34,885 bases of DNA. Source: Acholeplasma sp. OttesenSCG-928-E16 (lineage in GTDB: Bacteria; Bacillota_I; Bacilli_A; Acholeplasmatales; Acholeplasmataceae). Under the pieces are notes generated by a model that was not told the origin of the DNA, did no database searches, and worked only from the letters and a program-made list of their open reading frames with translations. Positions 15,249 to 23,908 of the stretch are shown here, one piece after another. Made by a program: the position numbers and the translations under genes. Positions within the stretch are counted from its first letter, which is position 1; every line of letters begins with the position of its first letter. The stretch covers positions 1 to 34,885 of the forward strand of contig JAJDIT010000010.1 in the NCBI GenBank assembly GCA_030266845.1, in the 5' to 3' direction.

Positions 15249-15749
15249 ATGATTGAAAATATACTAGTAAGATTTAAAAATAATGATGAAAAAGCATTTG
15301 AAGAGATGTTTAATCAATACTATCAAATTGTATTTTATATTATAAATAAATATATAAGAGATAATAATTCGGCAGAAGAACTAGCAAATGATTGTCTATA
15401 TACGGCATATAATAATATTTCTAGTCTGAAGGATTTTAATAAATTTGAGGCATGGATTTATAGTATTGCTAAAAACAAAGCATTAAATTATCTAAAAAAG
15501 ATTAAAAGGAAACCAGTGTCTTGTCAGGAATATATTAACGAGATTCAAGATGAGTCTTTCATATATCATGAAATGATACTCAAACTAAGGTTATTTCTAA
15601 CAGAGGAGGAATTAAGTCTTTTCATCATGAAAAATGTGCATGATTATACTTTCTTAGCAATCTCAAGAAATTTTAAAGAGAGCGTTCATCAGATAATTTA
15701 TCGATACATAAAAATCGAAGAAAAAATAAGAAAAGAACTTAATCAATAA
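15249..15749 (+). CDS. ECF-like RNA polymerase sigma factor
   Basis: This 166-aa protein has the two-domain layout of ECF sigma factors. Region 2 (about 1-75) shows NDEKAFEEMFNQYYQIVFYIINKYI, the acidic SAEELANDCLYTAYNNI segment and the FEAWIYSIAKNKALNYLKK DNA-melting helix. After a short linker, region 4 (about 105-160) reads LTEEELSLFIMKNVHDYTFLAISRNF...VHQIIYRYIKIEEKIRKEL, a diverged helix-turn-helix. A good GGAGGA ribosome site precedes the ATG. No anti-sigma factor with a recognisable zinc motif follows; the two 4-TM proteins directly upstream are the only candidates. The target regulon is unknown. Confidence 0.8.
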   Translation: MIENILVRFKNNDEKAFEEMFNQYYQIVFYIINKYIRDNNSAEELANDCLYTAYNNISSLKDFNKFEAWIYSIAKNKALNYLKKIKRKPVSCQEYINEIQDESFIYHEMILKLRLFLTEEELSLFIMKNVHDYTFLAISRNFKESVHQIIYRYIKIEEKIRKELNQ

Positions 15750-15773
15750 TTAATTTTAGAAAGGAAAAGATAA

Positions 15774-16178
15774 ATGAATGTACTATTTTGCTTACTTCCA
15801 AAGGAAAAAGTAGCTTTTGTAGAAGACAAAATGTCAATAAGACAAGTGATGGAAAAGATGGAGGCATATCGTTACTCGACCATCCCATTAATTGATGAAA
15901 GCGGAAAATATATCGGCACCATCAGTGAAGGAGATATTTTGTGGTTTCTTAAAGAACGTCATACATTTGACTTAAAGGAATTAGAAAAAGTGAGTATTTT
16001 AGAAGTCAAAAGAAATAAAGATAATCAGGTTGTGTATGCAAACGCAAACATCGAAGACATTATCGAAACTTCAATTATTCAAAACTTTGTCCCGGTCTTG
16101 GATGATAGACATTTATTTATTGGAATAGTGACACGTAAATCAATAATCCAATTTCTAATGGAAAAGAGAGAAAAGTAA
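15774..16178 (+). CDS. CBS-domain-pair protein
   Basis: This 134-aa cytoplasmic protein consists of one tandem pair of CBS motifs (Bateman module). The first ends in RYSTIPLIDESGKYIGTISEGDIL (about residues 32-55) and the second in NFVPVLDDRHLFIGIVTRKSII (about 105-127). There is no attached enzyme or transporter domain, as in B. subtilis YkuL/CcpN-associated small CBS proteins or DarB-type c-di-AMP sensors. It probably binds an adenine nucleotide or c-di-AMP and regulates a partner; that is inference. It follows the sigma factor by 24 nt with AAAGGA before the ATG. Confidence 0.82.
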   Translation: MNVLFCLLPKEKVAFVEDKMSIRQVMEKMEAYRYSTIPLIDESGKYIGTISEGDILWFLKERHTFDLKELEKVSILEVKRNKDNQVVYANANIEDIIETSIIQNFVPVLDDRHLFIGIVTRKSIIQFLMEKREK

Positions 16179-16236
16179 TCTTTCTTTTTTCTTTATTAGT
16201 ATAAAGAAATATGATAAAATTACTAAGAGGTAATAT

Positions 16237-16623
16237 ATGGCAACCAAAAGAGAAATTAGAATTGAAACAATGAAGGGACTATATCTTTTTGAAATTTATG
16301 GAAATTGTGATTTTCAAATGGAGCAAGTTTTTTCTACATCTGAGTCTATTGGTCTTTTTCAAAACGTAATTAAGGATCTAGAAAAAATAGATAAAAGTAT
16401 CAATGAAAATCTATATAATTACTCTTTTAGTCGCTTATCATATGTTGATAAATCAATTCTTCGAATTGCCACTTATGAGTTACTATTTACCGACACTCCT
16501 ACCAGTGTAATTATTAATGAAGCAGTAGAAATAACTAAGAAATTTTCCGATCTAGATGATCAAAAACAACACAAATTCAACAATAGTTTGTTAGATTCAA
16601 TCGCCAAGGTAAGGGAAAAATAG
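16237..16623 (+). CDS. nusB: Transcription antitermination factor NusB
   Basis: This 128-aa all-helical RNA-binding protein is normal for NusB. Features are the short N-terminal helix with R..MKGLYLFE, the FSRLSYVDKSILRIATYELLF motif near residues 67-87, PTSVIINEAVEITKKFSD, and a C-terminal NNSLLDSIAK (usually NGVLD.I). It acts with NusE (S10) on boxA RNA to promote rRNA antitermination. It opens the conserved nusB-xseA-xseB-dxs-tlyA-recN cluster; xseA starts 3 nt after its stop. A possible -10 (TATGAT) lies near 16210. Confidence 0.92.
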   Translation: MATKREIRIETMKGLYLFEIYGNCDFQMEQVFSTSESIGLFQNVIKDLEKIDKSINENLYNYSFSRLSYVDKSILRIATYELLFTDTPTSVIINEAVEITKKFSDLDDQKQHKFNNSLLDSIAKVREK

Positions 16624-16626
16624 GAA

Positions 16627-18090
16627 ATGGATAGAGCTATCACAGTATCAGAGATAACTAGATATATAAAAGCGAGACTTGAGGGAGATGAAATACTAAG
16701 AAATATCTATGTGACCGGAGAAATTTCCAATTTTAAAAGGCATAGCAAAGGGCACTTATATTTCACTTTAAAGGATGAATCATCAAGTATATCATCAATC
16801 ATGTTTTCAAATTTAGCATCTGGATTAAACTTTATCCCCAAAGATGGTGATAAGGTTTTTGTTAGAGGCAAAATAAGCTTATATGAACCATCTGGATCAT
16901 ATAGTATTCAAGTATACGAGATGCAACAAACTGGACTCGGTGAATTATATAAGAAACTAGAAGAATTAAAGAACAAATATCAATCCTTAGGTTATTTTGA
17001 TGCAAGTCATAAAAAAGAGATAAATAAATTCCCCAAAAAAATTGGGGTTGTAACCTCACCTACTGGAGCTGTCATTGAAGATATCAGGAATACTATCAAT
17101 CGAAGATATCGGTTAGTAGAAATCATCCTTTATCCAGCATTGGTTCAAGGCCCTGAATCTGGAAATAGCATCGCTTCTAAAATTAAAAGAGCAAATGAGT
17201 TAATGGAAGTTGATACGCTTATCGTTGGGCGTGGCGGTGGTTCAATTGAAGATCTATGGGGTTTTAATGAAGAGGTAGTTATTGAGGCTATCTTCAATTC
17301 GAAAATACCTATTATCACGGCAATTGGTCATGAGCCGGATGTTACAATTAGTGATTATGTAGCTGATAAGGTAGCTCCAACACCAACAGCGGCAGCTGAA
17401 TTATCAACGCCTAATACAGTTGAGCTTTTAAAAGGAATTACTGAAAATAAAGAGAAAATTTACTACTTGCTTAACGAATATTTTAGAAATATTAGAGTTA
17501 AACTATTACATCTAGATGAGAGATTGGATAATAAAAATCCCCTTCTTCAACTAGAAAATAATAAAAAGGATTTGGAAGTATCTATCTCAAGACTTAGCAA
17601 AAATATAAACGATATTTTGTTAAGTAAAAGAAAGGATCTTACATTCTTAAGGGATAATTTATTAAAATTAGATCCACGTTCGATTCTTGTTTCCAAAAGA
17701 GACATTTTAAAGAACAATTTAAATATCCTAAATTTAAATTATCAGGCTTACCTAAGTGGTAGATTAAATGGTGTTAATCTACTAAAAGAAAAAATAAAGG
17801 ATCCAAATGACTTAATTAAAGGACTAGATTCAAAAGTCAGTAATTTAGCATCAAGACTTATTAGCCAGTATCAAAAAGTAATCGATACTAAAACTTATCG
17901 GTATAGCCTATGTTATGAGAAAATGGAATCATTAAATCCGCTTTCAATTATGGACCGAGGATTTGCACTAATTAAAAAAGATAATAACATATTGACTAGT
18001 GTTTCTAATATCAATATTAATGATCAGATCGAAATTGAGCTAAAAGATGGAAGACTTAAAACAATAGTAAATCAAAAAGAGGTGAAATAA
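16627..18090 (+). CDS. xseA: Exodeoxyribonuclease VII large subunit
   Basis: This protein is 487 aa. The N-terminal OB-fold (about 1-100) shows ITVSEITRYIKARLEGD, VTGEISNFKRHSKGHLYFTLKD and VRGKISLYEPSGSYSIQV. The catalytic domain has IGVVTSPTGAVIEDI, VGRGGGSIEDLWGFNEE and AIGHEPDVTISDYVAD.VAPTPTAAAEL, matching the nuclease core. A long coiled-coil stretch follows (about 265-430), ending in the MDRGFALIKKDN motif that assembles the small subunits. With XseB it degrades single-stranded DNA to oligonucleotides. Its stop TAA overlaps the ATG of xseB. Confidence 0.95.
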   Translation: MDRAITVSEITRYIKARLEGDEILRNIYVTGEISNFKRHSKGHLYFTLKDESSSISSIMFSNLASGLNFIPKDGDKVFVRGKISLYEPSGSYSIQVYEMQQTGLGELYKKLEELKNKYQSLGYFDASHKKEINKFPKKIGVVTSPTGAVIEDIRNTINRRYRLVEIILYPALVQGPESGNSIASKIKRANELMEVDTLIVGRGGGSIEDLWGFNEEVVIEAIFNSKIPIITAIGHEPDVTISDYVADKVAPTPTAAAELSTPNTVELLKGITENKEKIYYLLNEYFRNIRVKLLHLDERLDNKNPLLQLENNKKDLEVSISRLSKNINDILLSKRKDLTFLRDNLLKLDPRSILVSKRDILKNNLNILNLNYQAYLSGRLNGVNLLKEKIKDPNDLIKGLDSKVSNLASRLISQYQKVIDTKTYRYSLCYEKMESLNPLSIMDRGFALIKKDNNILTSVSNININDQIEIELKDGRLKTIVNQKEVK

Positions 18091-18272
18091 TGGAAAAGAA
18101 AAGTTTTGAAGAATTATTAAAGGAATTAGAAGTTACCGTTAAAGAATTAGAGAATAAAGATATCTCATTAGATGATGCAGTCAAAAAGTATCAAAAGGGA
18201 TTAGAACTTTCAAAAGAATGCTACAAGATGCTTAGTGAAGCAGAAGCAGTAATCGTTAAAGAAGACAAATAA
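18090..18272 (+). CDS. xseB: Exodeoxyribonuclease VII small subunit
   Basis: This 60-aa helical protein has the XseB pattern SFEELLKELEVTVKELEN with DISLDDAVKKYQKGLELSKEC and a final LSEAE. It is slightly shorter than the usual 70-80 aa, ending soon after the core helices. It binds the coiled coil of XseA. Start and stop codons overlap with xseA (TAATG), preceded by GAGG. Confidence 0.92.
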   Translation: MEKKSFEELLKELEVTVKELENKDISLDDAVKKYQKGLELSKECYKMLSEAEAVIVKEDK

Positions 18273-18286
18273 TTTAGGATCTTATC

Positions 18287-20116
18287 TTGGACTTAAAAAA
18301 GATTAAGGACCCTACATTCCTTAAAGAGCTCTCTATGAAAGAACTTCAAGAATTGGCCTTAGAAATAAGGACTTTTATTGTTCAAAATGTTTCAAAAACA
18401 GGTGGGCATCTTGCAAGTAATCTTGGGACAGTTGAGCTAACAATAGCATTACATTATGTTTTTAATGACATCAAAGATTCAATCTTATTTGATGTTGGTC
18501 ATCAAACATACACCCATAAAATTTTAACTGGAAGAGCAAAAGATTTTGATACACTAAGAAAAACTGATGGTCTATCGGGTTTTTCTTGTTACCAAGAATC
18601 AAAATATGATAAATGGGAGTCTGGCCATGCTGGCACTGCAATTTCTGCTGCTACAGGTATCCTATATGCTAATCAAAAAGCTGCTAATGATGGCAGTGTT
18701 GTTGCTGTGGTTGGAGATTCATCAATTGTAAATGGAACCAGTTTTGAGGCATTAAATCTGCTTAGCAATACCAATTTTAAAGGAATCATTGTTCTAAACG
18801 ATAATAAAATGAGTATTTCAAAGCCTGTTGGAGGTTTTTCAAATCTGCTTACAAGGTCAAGAGGTACTAAATTCATTCGTCGTTTTAAAAAAGTAAGTCA
18901 GATTATTTTCCCTAAGTTTATGCACCGTTTCTTTGGTCGTTTAAAAAGAGGGATCAAAGGACTTTTTCAGATGTCTAATATTTTTGAAGACTTAGGCTAT
19001 GTTTATATTGGACCATATGATGGTCATGATATAAAAGGTTTAATTTATGTATTAGAAAAAGCAAGAAGAATGAATAGAGCAACTGTTGTACATATATTAA
19101 CTGAGAAGGGTCATGGATATCAGCCAGCAGTTTTAAATCCGACTTCTTTTCATGGCGTTTCTAAATTTGATCTTGAAACAGGAGAAGTTCATCATAAAGA
19201 GATGCCTACCTTTTCAGAAGTAATCACGAAAATTCTAATTGACCTCCATAAGAAAGATCCATTTTTCGTTGTGATGCCTGCAATGACTGTTGGTTCTCAT
19301 TTTATGGAGTTTGAAAATACCTATAAGGATTATTTTATTGATGTTGGTATTGCCGAAGAACATGCCGCTTCACTTTCGGCTGCTTTAGCGATGAAAGAAA
19401 AAGTATTTTTAGCCTATTATTCGACTTTCGCTCAAAGAGCCTTTGACCAAATAATCAATGATATTTGTCGGTCTAATTTTCACGTTGTAATAGGTATTGA
19501 TCGTTCTGGATTAGTCCCTGATGATGGGTCAACCCATCAAGGGATTTATGATGTTTCAATGTTTTCATTGATGCCCAATATCATCATTACGATGCCATAT
19601 GATGCAAAAGAGGCAGCAAGCCTCTTAGATTATGGAATGAATAAACAAACATCGCCATTCGTAATTAGGTATCCTAAAGGATGTATTGAGAGCGATTTAG
19701 GTAAAGAAACTGACTTTGTTGAAATAAAACCATCTTATTCTTATCTTAAGAAAGGGAATTTACTCAATATCATTAGTTATGGTAGAAGCCTTGATCTTAT
19801 TTTGGATGTATGTAATGAGGATAATATAGATGCTAGTGTTATCAATGCCAGATTTATAAAACCTATCCCAATTAATGATTTACATTTAATATTTCAAACT
19901 GGAAAACCAATACTTGTCTATGAGGAGTCATATAATGCCCCTTTGTTTTTGGATATCTTAAAATTTAAAAATGAAAATAACTATCAAAACAAAATAATAT
20001 CAATGAGCATTATTAAGCCACTAGAAAATCAGGGTAGTTATCAAGACTTATTAAAGAAAAACATGATGGATGAAACTAATATAAGGAAAGTAATAAAAGA
20101 TTTGTTATGCGACTAG
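18287..20116 (+). CDS. dxs: 1-deoxy-D-xylulose-5-phosphate synthase
   Basis: This 609-aa enzyme condenses pyruvate and glyceraldehyde 3-phosphate in the first step of the MEP isoprenoid pathway. It starts at TTG (18287, after AGGA), which gives the expected family N terminus. Catalytic and cofactor residues are present: His41 (GGHLASN), His289 (SFHGV), Glu357 (GIAEEHA) and the end of the ThDP motif NDN at 171-173 (LNDNKMSIS). The usual GDG that opens the ThDP motif reads GDS (143-145), and GTGHS reads ESGHAGT. DVGHQTYTHKILTGR, GPYDGHDIKGL and DRSGLVPDDGSTHQGIYD are intact. The end overlaps tlyA by 10 nt. Confidence 0.93.
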   Translation: MDLKKIKDPTFLKELSMKELQELALEIRTFIVQNVSKTGGHLASNLGTVELTIALHYVFNDIKDSILFDVGHQTYTHKILTGRAKDFDTLRKTDGLSGFSCYQESKYDKWESGHAGTAISAATGILYANQKAANDGSVVAVVGDSSIVNGTSFEALNLLSNTNFKGIIVLNDNKMSISKPVGGFSNLLTRSRGTKFIRRFKKVSQIIFPKFMHRFFGRLKRGIKGLFQMSNIFEDLGYVYIGPYDGHDIKGLIYVLEKARRMNRATVVHILTEKGHGYQPAVLNPTSFHGVSKFDLETGEVHHKEMPTFSEVITKILIDLHKKDPFFVVMPAMTVGSHFMEFENTYKDYFIDVGIAEEHAASLSAALAMKEKVFLAYYSTFAQRAFDQIINDICRSNFHVVIGIDRSGLVPDDGSTHQGIYDVSMFSLMPNIIITMPYDAKEAASLLDYGMNKQTSPFVIRYPKGCIESDLGKETDFVEIKPSYSYLKKGNLLNIISYGRSLDLILDVCNEDNIDASVINARFIKPIPINDLHLIFQTGKPILVYEESYNAPLFLDILKFKNENNYQNKIISMSIIKPLENQGSYQDLLKKNMMDETNIRKVIKDLLCD

Positions 20117-20856
20117 ATGTTTTTTTAGTAGAAAGGAAATTAGTTGAGTCTAGGAGTAAGGCAAGCGATTTAATCAAAAGAAAGCTCGTATTAGTTGACA
20201 ATAAGGTTGCCACAAAAAGTGGATTTGATGTTAATGAATCCAATGAAGTAAAAATCATTGAACAATTAGAATATGTTTCAAGAGCAGGAATTAAGCTTAA
20301 AAACGCAATTGATAGTTTTAATCTAAACTTCACGGATAAGATTATCATTGATGTAGGTTCTAGCACAGGAGGATTTACTGATTGTGCTCTGCAGCATGGT
20401 GCAAAAAAAATATATGCATTTGATATTGGGAATAAACAACTCCATGAGTCCTTAAGAAACAATGCTAAAATTGAGCTTCATGAGGATACAAATATCCTTG
20501 ATGTTTCAATAAAACCTTCTGATTTTATATTAATTGATGTTTCTTTTACTTCAATTATGCCAATAATTGAACATTTAAAAGAAGAAAATAGTGTATTCGT
20601 TGCCTTAATTAAGCCTCAATTTGAAGCTGGAAAGATACTATTTAAAAATGGTGTTATAAAAGATAAGAATATTCATATCAAGGTATTGATAGACATTATT
20701 GATAAGATAAATCAGCTCGGGTTTAACGTGTATGGCTTAATATCTTCAGGTCTAAAGGGAAAAGCCGGTAACCAAGAATATTTTATTGTTTTTGATAAGG
20801 TATGTAATCATTTGATTGATACTAAACTAATAAAGGATGTTGTTAATAATGCTTAA
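20107..20856 (+). CDS. tlyA: TlyA-family rRNA 2'-O-methyltransferase
   Basis: This 249-aa protein has an N-terminal S4 RNA-binding domain (about 1-60, RLDVFLVERKLVESRSKASDLIKRKLVLVDNK) and a FtsJ-like methyltransferase domain. The SAM-binding motif reads DVGSSTGGFTDCALQHGAKKIYAFDIG; LIDVSFTSI and ALIKPQFEAGK follow as in the family. TlyA methylates 16S C1409 and 23S C1920 ribose in other bacteria; the exact sites in this organism are assumed. It overlaps dxs upstream (10 nt) and recN downstream (8 nt). Confidence 0.92.
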   Translation: MRLDVFLVERKLVESRSKASDLIKRKLVLVDNKVATKSGFDVNESNEVKIIEQLEYVSRAGIKLKNAIDSFNLNFTDKIIIDVGSSTGGFTDCALQHGAKKIYAFDIGNKQLHESLRNNAKIELHEDTNILDVSIKPSDFILIDVSFTSIMPIIEHLKEENSVFVALIKPQFEAGKILFKNGVIKDKNIHIKVLIDIIDKINQLGFNVYGLISSGLKGKAGNQEYFIVFDKVCNHLIDTKLIKDVVNNA

Positions 20857-22483
20857 AAGATTAAAAATTAAAGATTTCGCCTTAATTGATGACATTGACA
20901 TTGTTTTTTTTGAACATCTAAACGTTTTGACTGGAGAAACAGGGGCGGGAAAATCCATTATTTTGGAATCGTTAAATCTTCTTTTTGGAAAAAGATCTGA
21001 TGCAGAAATGATAAGGCATCAGGCAAAAAGGGCGATTGTTATTGGAGAGTTTGTCTTAAGTGATGATTTATCTGATAAATATAATACAAGAGAGCTAACA
21101 ATCAAAAGAGAAATAGATCAATCTGGCAGGCATACGATTAAAATCAATGATGAAGTTACAACTTTGGCAAAACTAAAAGAAATAACCAAAGAAATTGGAA
21201 TGATTCATAGTCAAACAGATACCTTATCATTACTTGATAAGGAGACATACTTGAATTTTGTTGATATGGTAAATGAAATAAAAATAGATATGTTGTTTAA
21301 TGATTACCAGATTAAAAGAAGTAAGTTTTTAGAAAGTAAAAAAAAGTTTGACGACTTAAAGAATAAGAGAAACTCCAATATCGAAAAAAAGGATTTTTTG
21401 GAATTTCAAATTAACGAACTTGAAATATTATCTTTAAAAGAAAATGAAAAAGAAGAGCTAATTGAGCTTACAAATAAGCTCTCAAACTTTGATCGAATCA
21501 GATCATCACTATTAGAAGCACATCAGTTATTAAACAATGAAATGTTTGATCTAGATAATATCTATAATGCCAAAAAAGCAATGGATAGAGTTGTTCATTA
21601 TGATGAAAAATACGAGATTCTTGCAGCAAGATTGAACGATATTTATTATGAATTATCTGATACAAACTCAAATATTAACCAAGAAATTAGTGATTTTGAT
21701 TTTAATGAAGAAGAATTCAATTTAATGCAAGAGAGAATTCAAAAAATCGCTAATATCGAAAATAAATACCAAAAGAGTGCTAATGAATTAATTAAGTACT
21801 TAAATGATATTAAAGAAGAATATCTCATGATTACCGATTATGACTCGTTTTTAAAAGATCTAAAAAAGAGCATGGATAATAGTTATCAAAGTGCATATGA
21901 TAGTGCACTTATTCTATCAAAAGCTAGAAAAGAAAATGCAAAAAAACTAGAGGATGATGTCTTAAAAAGTCTTGCTGATTTAGACTTGGCAAAGACGACT
22001 TTTCATATTCATTTTAAAGAAACAGACGACTTATTAGAAAGCGGTATCGATGATATTGATTTTTTAATATCACTTAATGAAGGGGAAATTGAAAAGCCAC
22101 TGTCAAAGGTGGCAAGCGGTGGAGAAAGATCGAGGTTTTTATTTGCTATAAAGAGTATTTTTTCAACCCAAAATAAGCTATCAATGTTAGTTTTAGATGA
22201 AATAGATATCGGAATTAGCGGAAAAACAGCATCCTTAGTTGCAAAAAAAATGAAGGAGTTATCCTCAGCTATGCAGCTTATTGTCATTACCCATTTGCCA
22301 CAGGTGGCAGCAAGAGCAGACCATCATTTTGGAATAACAAAAGTAAAAAAGGATGGCAGAATGACATCCCTTATATCCAAATTATCTTTTGATGAGCGAA
22401 TTGAGTCGATTGCCTTGATGTTATCGGATGAAAAATTAACCAATCATGCAATCGAACAGGCAAAATTGATGCTAAAAAAATAA
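20849..22483 (+). CDS. recN: DNA repair protein RecN
   Basis: This SMC-like ATPase is 544 aa. I prefer the ATG at 20849, giving MLKRLKIKDFALI, the normal RecN start, over the in-frame ATG at 20837 that overlaps the AAAGGA site. Walker A is GETGAGKS (29-36). Two long coiled coils flank the middle. The ABC signature is VASGGERSRFLFAI and Walker B is LVLDEIDIGISG, followed by VITHLPQVAARADHHF. RecN promotes early double-strand break repair. It ends the nusB cluster; its stop codon lies within a terminator stem. Confidence 0.95.
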   Translation: MLKRLKIKDFALIDDIDIVFFEHLNVLTGETGAGKSIILESLNLLFGKRSDAEMIRHQAKRAIVIGEFVLSDDLSDKYNTRELTIKREIDQSGRHTIKINDEVTTLAKLKEITKEIGMIHSQTDTLSLLDKETYLNFVDMVNEIKIDMLFNDYQIKRSKFLESKKKFDDLKNKRNSNIEKKDFLEFQINELEILSLKENEKEELIELTNKLSNFDRIRSSLLEAHQLLNNEMFDLDNIYNAKKAMDRVVHYDEKYEILAARLNDIYYELSDTNSNINQEISDFDFNEEEFNLMQERIQKIANIENKYQKSANELIKYLNDIKEEYLMITDYDSFLKDLKKSMDNSYQSAYDSALILSKARKENAKKLEDDVLKSLADLDLAKTTFHIHFKETDDLLESGIDDIDFLISLNEGEIEKPLSKVASGGERSRFLFAIKSIFSTQNKLSMLVLDEIDIGISGKTASLVAKKMKELSSAMQLIVITHLPQVAARADHHFGITKVKKDGRMTSLISKLSFDERIESIALMLSDEKLTNHAIEQAKLMLKK

Positions 22484-22503
22484 AGAGGTAAATCCTCTTT
22501 ATT
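22479..22503 (-). terminator. Terminator at the recN / small membrane protein junction
   Basis: AATAAAGAGG (22479-22488) and CCTCTTTATT (22494-22503) form a 10-bp stem with loop TAAAT. On the minus strand a run of T follows, so it is a proper intrinsic terminator for the small membrane protein gene. On the plus strand it contains the recN stop, but only TT.AC follows. Confidence 0.75.
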
Positions 22504-22505
22504 AA

Positions 22506-22718
22506 CTAACCTATTATTAACAAAATTATTCCGGCAACAATACTTCCAACAAAGCCAACAATCAATGTCCAAATAACGATTTTGCCAATTACTGAGTCTG
22601 TTGGATTTTTAAAGACCGGAACTGGTTTAGTTTTTGGATTGGTATTTGCTGATTTAGTAGTTGTCTTTGGTTGAACTTTCTTATCTTTAGTATTTTGAAC
22701 CGCTTTTTTGTCCGCCAT
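22506..22718 (-). CDS. Small Lys-rich single-pass membrane protein
   Basis: This protein is 70 aa from the ATG at 22718. The GTG 9 nt further upstream is in frame but is part of the GAGGTGA ribosome site, so I reject it. Residues 1-45 are hydrophilic and rich in Lys, Thr, Asn and Pro (DKKAVQNTKDKKVQPKTTTK), probably disordered. A single hydrophobic helix follows at about 46-68 (IVIWTLIVGFVGSIVAGIILL). The protein is likely cytoplasm-facing with a C-terminal anchor. There is no recognised family; similar small proteins sit next to housekeeping genes in many low-GC bacteria. Confidence 0.65.
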   Translation of the reverse strand: MADKKAVQNTKDKKVQPKTTTKSANTNPKTKPVPVFKNPTDSVIGKIVIWTLIVGFVGSIVAGIILLIIG

Positions 22719-22743
22719 TTTATTCACCTCTTATGTCTTATAC

Positions 22744-22753
22744 ATTATATAAT
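22744..22753. promoter_or_regulatory. Divergent -10 boxes between the small protein gene and dinB
   Basis: TATAAT lies on the plus strand at 22748-22753 and on the minus strand at 22749-22744, overlapping by two bases. No clear -35 is visible on either side. Confidence 0.4.
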
Positions 22754-22779
22754 AAATTTTTGATTTATAAAAGGATTTT

Positions 22780-23895
22780 ATGAAAAAAGAAGTAAAAATT
22801 ATATTTCATATTGATTTAAATGCTTTCTTCGCCCAATGTGCGATTATTAAAGAGCCTTATCTAAAAGATAAGATTTTTGCTATTGGTAGAGGGAGCGGAT
22901 CAAAGAGGGGGATTATTAGTACTGCAAGCTACAAGGCTAGAAAACTTGGCATTAGAAGTGGAATAAGCGTCAAAGAGGCGTTGGATATATATCCTAAATT
23001 ACTAATTGTCCCAAGTGATTATTCACTTTATAAGAAGCAATCTAAGATATTCTTCGATTTTTTAGGAAAATATTCAAGTATTATATTAAAAGGATCCATT
23101 GATGAAGCATATATCGATTTAACCGAAATGTCAAAAAGTAGAAGTCCACTTGATATAGCTGGTGAAATTCAAAACACGCTCAATGAGAAATATCAACTAC
23201 CGGTTTCAATTGGAATAGCTCCAACTATTTTTTTGGCTAAGATGGCAAGCGACATGAAAAAGCCTCTTGGTATAACGGTAATTAGAAGAAAAGAGATTGT
23301 AAAAAAAATATTTCCTTTATCAATAAAGGATTTATATGGGATTGGAAAAAAGACTTATCCGAAATTAGAAGCTTTTGGTATAAAGACAATCGGAGATTTT
23401 ACTAAAGAAGATAATAAAGAAAAAATACTAAATTTGATGTCAATCGTTAACTATGAGGGTTTATTAAACGAGATTTTAGGCTATGGAGAAGACACCATTA
23501 ATCCGCATAAATATGATATTCCAAAATCGATCAGTACAGAATCAACACTTTCTACGACAAAAGATGAGGTAGAAATAATTGTTCCGATTTTAAACAAGCA
23601 ATATGAAGAAGTACATAAAAAAATGCTGCAAGAGAAAATGAAAGCTCGAACATTTGGAATAAAGCTAAAATATGATGATTTTACGTTAGTGACGAGAAGT
23701 AAAACCTTATTTGAGTATACTGATAATTTTGATGAAGGATTCTTGGTGATTGAAGACTTATTCTTAAATAATCATGATGGAAAACCACTTAGATTAGTTG
23801 GTGTTTACATCAAAGAACTGATGCTAAATTCTGAAATAGAGAAAGACATTAATTTATTTAATTATATTGATTTTATTAGAAAAAAAGAAAACTAA
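22780..23895 (+). CDS. dinB: DNA polymerase IV (Y family)
   Basis: This 371-aa translesion polymerase has catalytic carboxylates Asp12 (HIDLNAFFAQ), Asp108 and Glu109 (GSIDEAYIDLT). ISTASYKARKLGIRSGISVKEA is the fingers/palm signature, SIGIAPTIFLAKMASDMKKP follows, and DLYGIGKKTYPKLEAFGIKTIGDF is the helix-hairpin-helix thumb region. The little-finger domain occupies roughly 240-350. The second residue after the catalytic Asp is Asn (DLN) where many members have Asp (DMDAFFA). AAAGGA precedes the ATG. It ends face to face with ispH with no gap. Confidence 0.92.
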   Translation: MKKEVKIIFHIDLNAFFAQCAIIKEPYLKDKIFAIGRGSGSKRGIISTASYKARKLGIRSGISVKEALDIYPKLLIVPSDYSLYKKQSKIFFDFLGKYSSIILKGSIDEAYIDLTEMSKSRSPLDIAGEIQNTLNEKYQLPVSIGIAPTIFLAKMASDMKKPLGITVIRRKEIVKKIFPLSIKDLYGIGKKTYPKLEAFGIKTIGDFTKEDNKEKILNLMSIVNYEGLLNEILGYGEDTINPHKYDIPKSISTESTLSTTKDEVEIIVPILNKQYEEVHKKMLQEKMKARTFGIKLKYDDFTLVTRSKTLFEYTDNFDEGFLVIEDLFLNNHDGKPLRLVGVYIKELMLNSEIEKDINLFNYIDFIRKKEN

Positions 23896-23908
23896 TTAAT
23901 AGTTTTCT
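23886..23908. terminator. Bidirectional stem-loop across the dinB and ispH stop codons
   Basis: AGAAAACT (23886-23893) and AGTTTTCT (23901-23908) pair, and one more A-T pair lies inside. On the minus strand the stem is followed by a T-run, so ispH ends here; the plus-strand side has only TAAGAAGG. Both stop codons are within the hairpin. Confidence 0.65.

Noticed and set aside
16160-16195. Terminator after the CBS gene
   Set aside because: AAAAG...CTTT pairs only weakly with a bulge and sits in simple purine/pyrimidine-rich sequence; not convincing.
22718-22727. GTG at 22727 as start of the small membrane protein
   Set aside because: That GTG is part of the GAGGTGA ribosome site serving the ATG at 22718.
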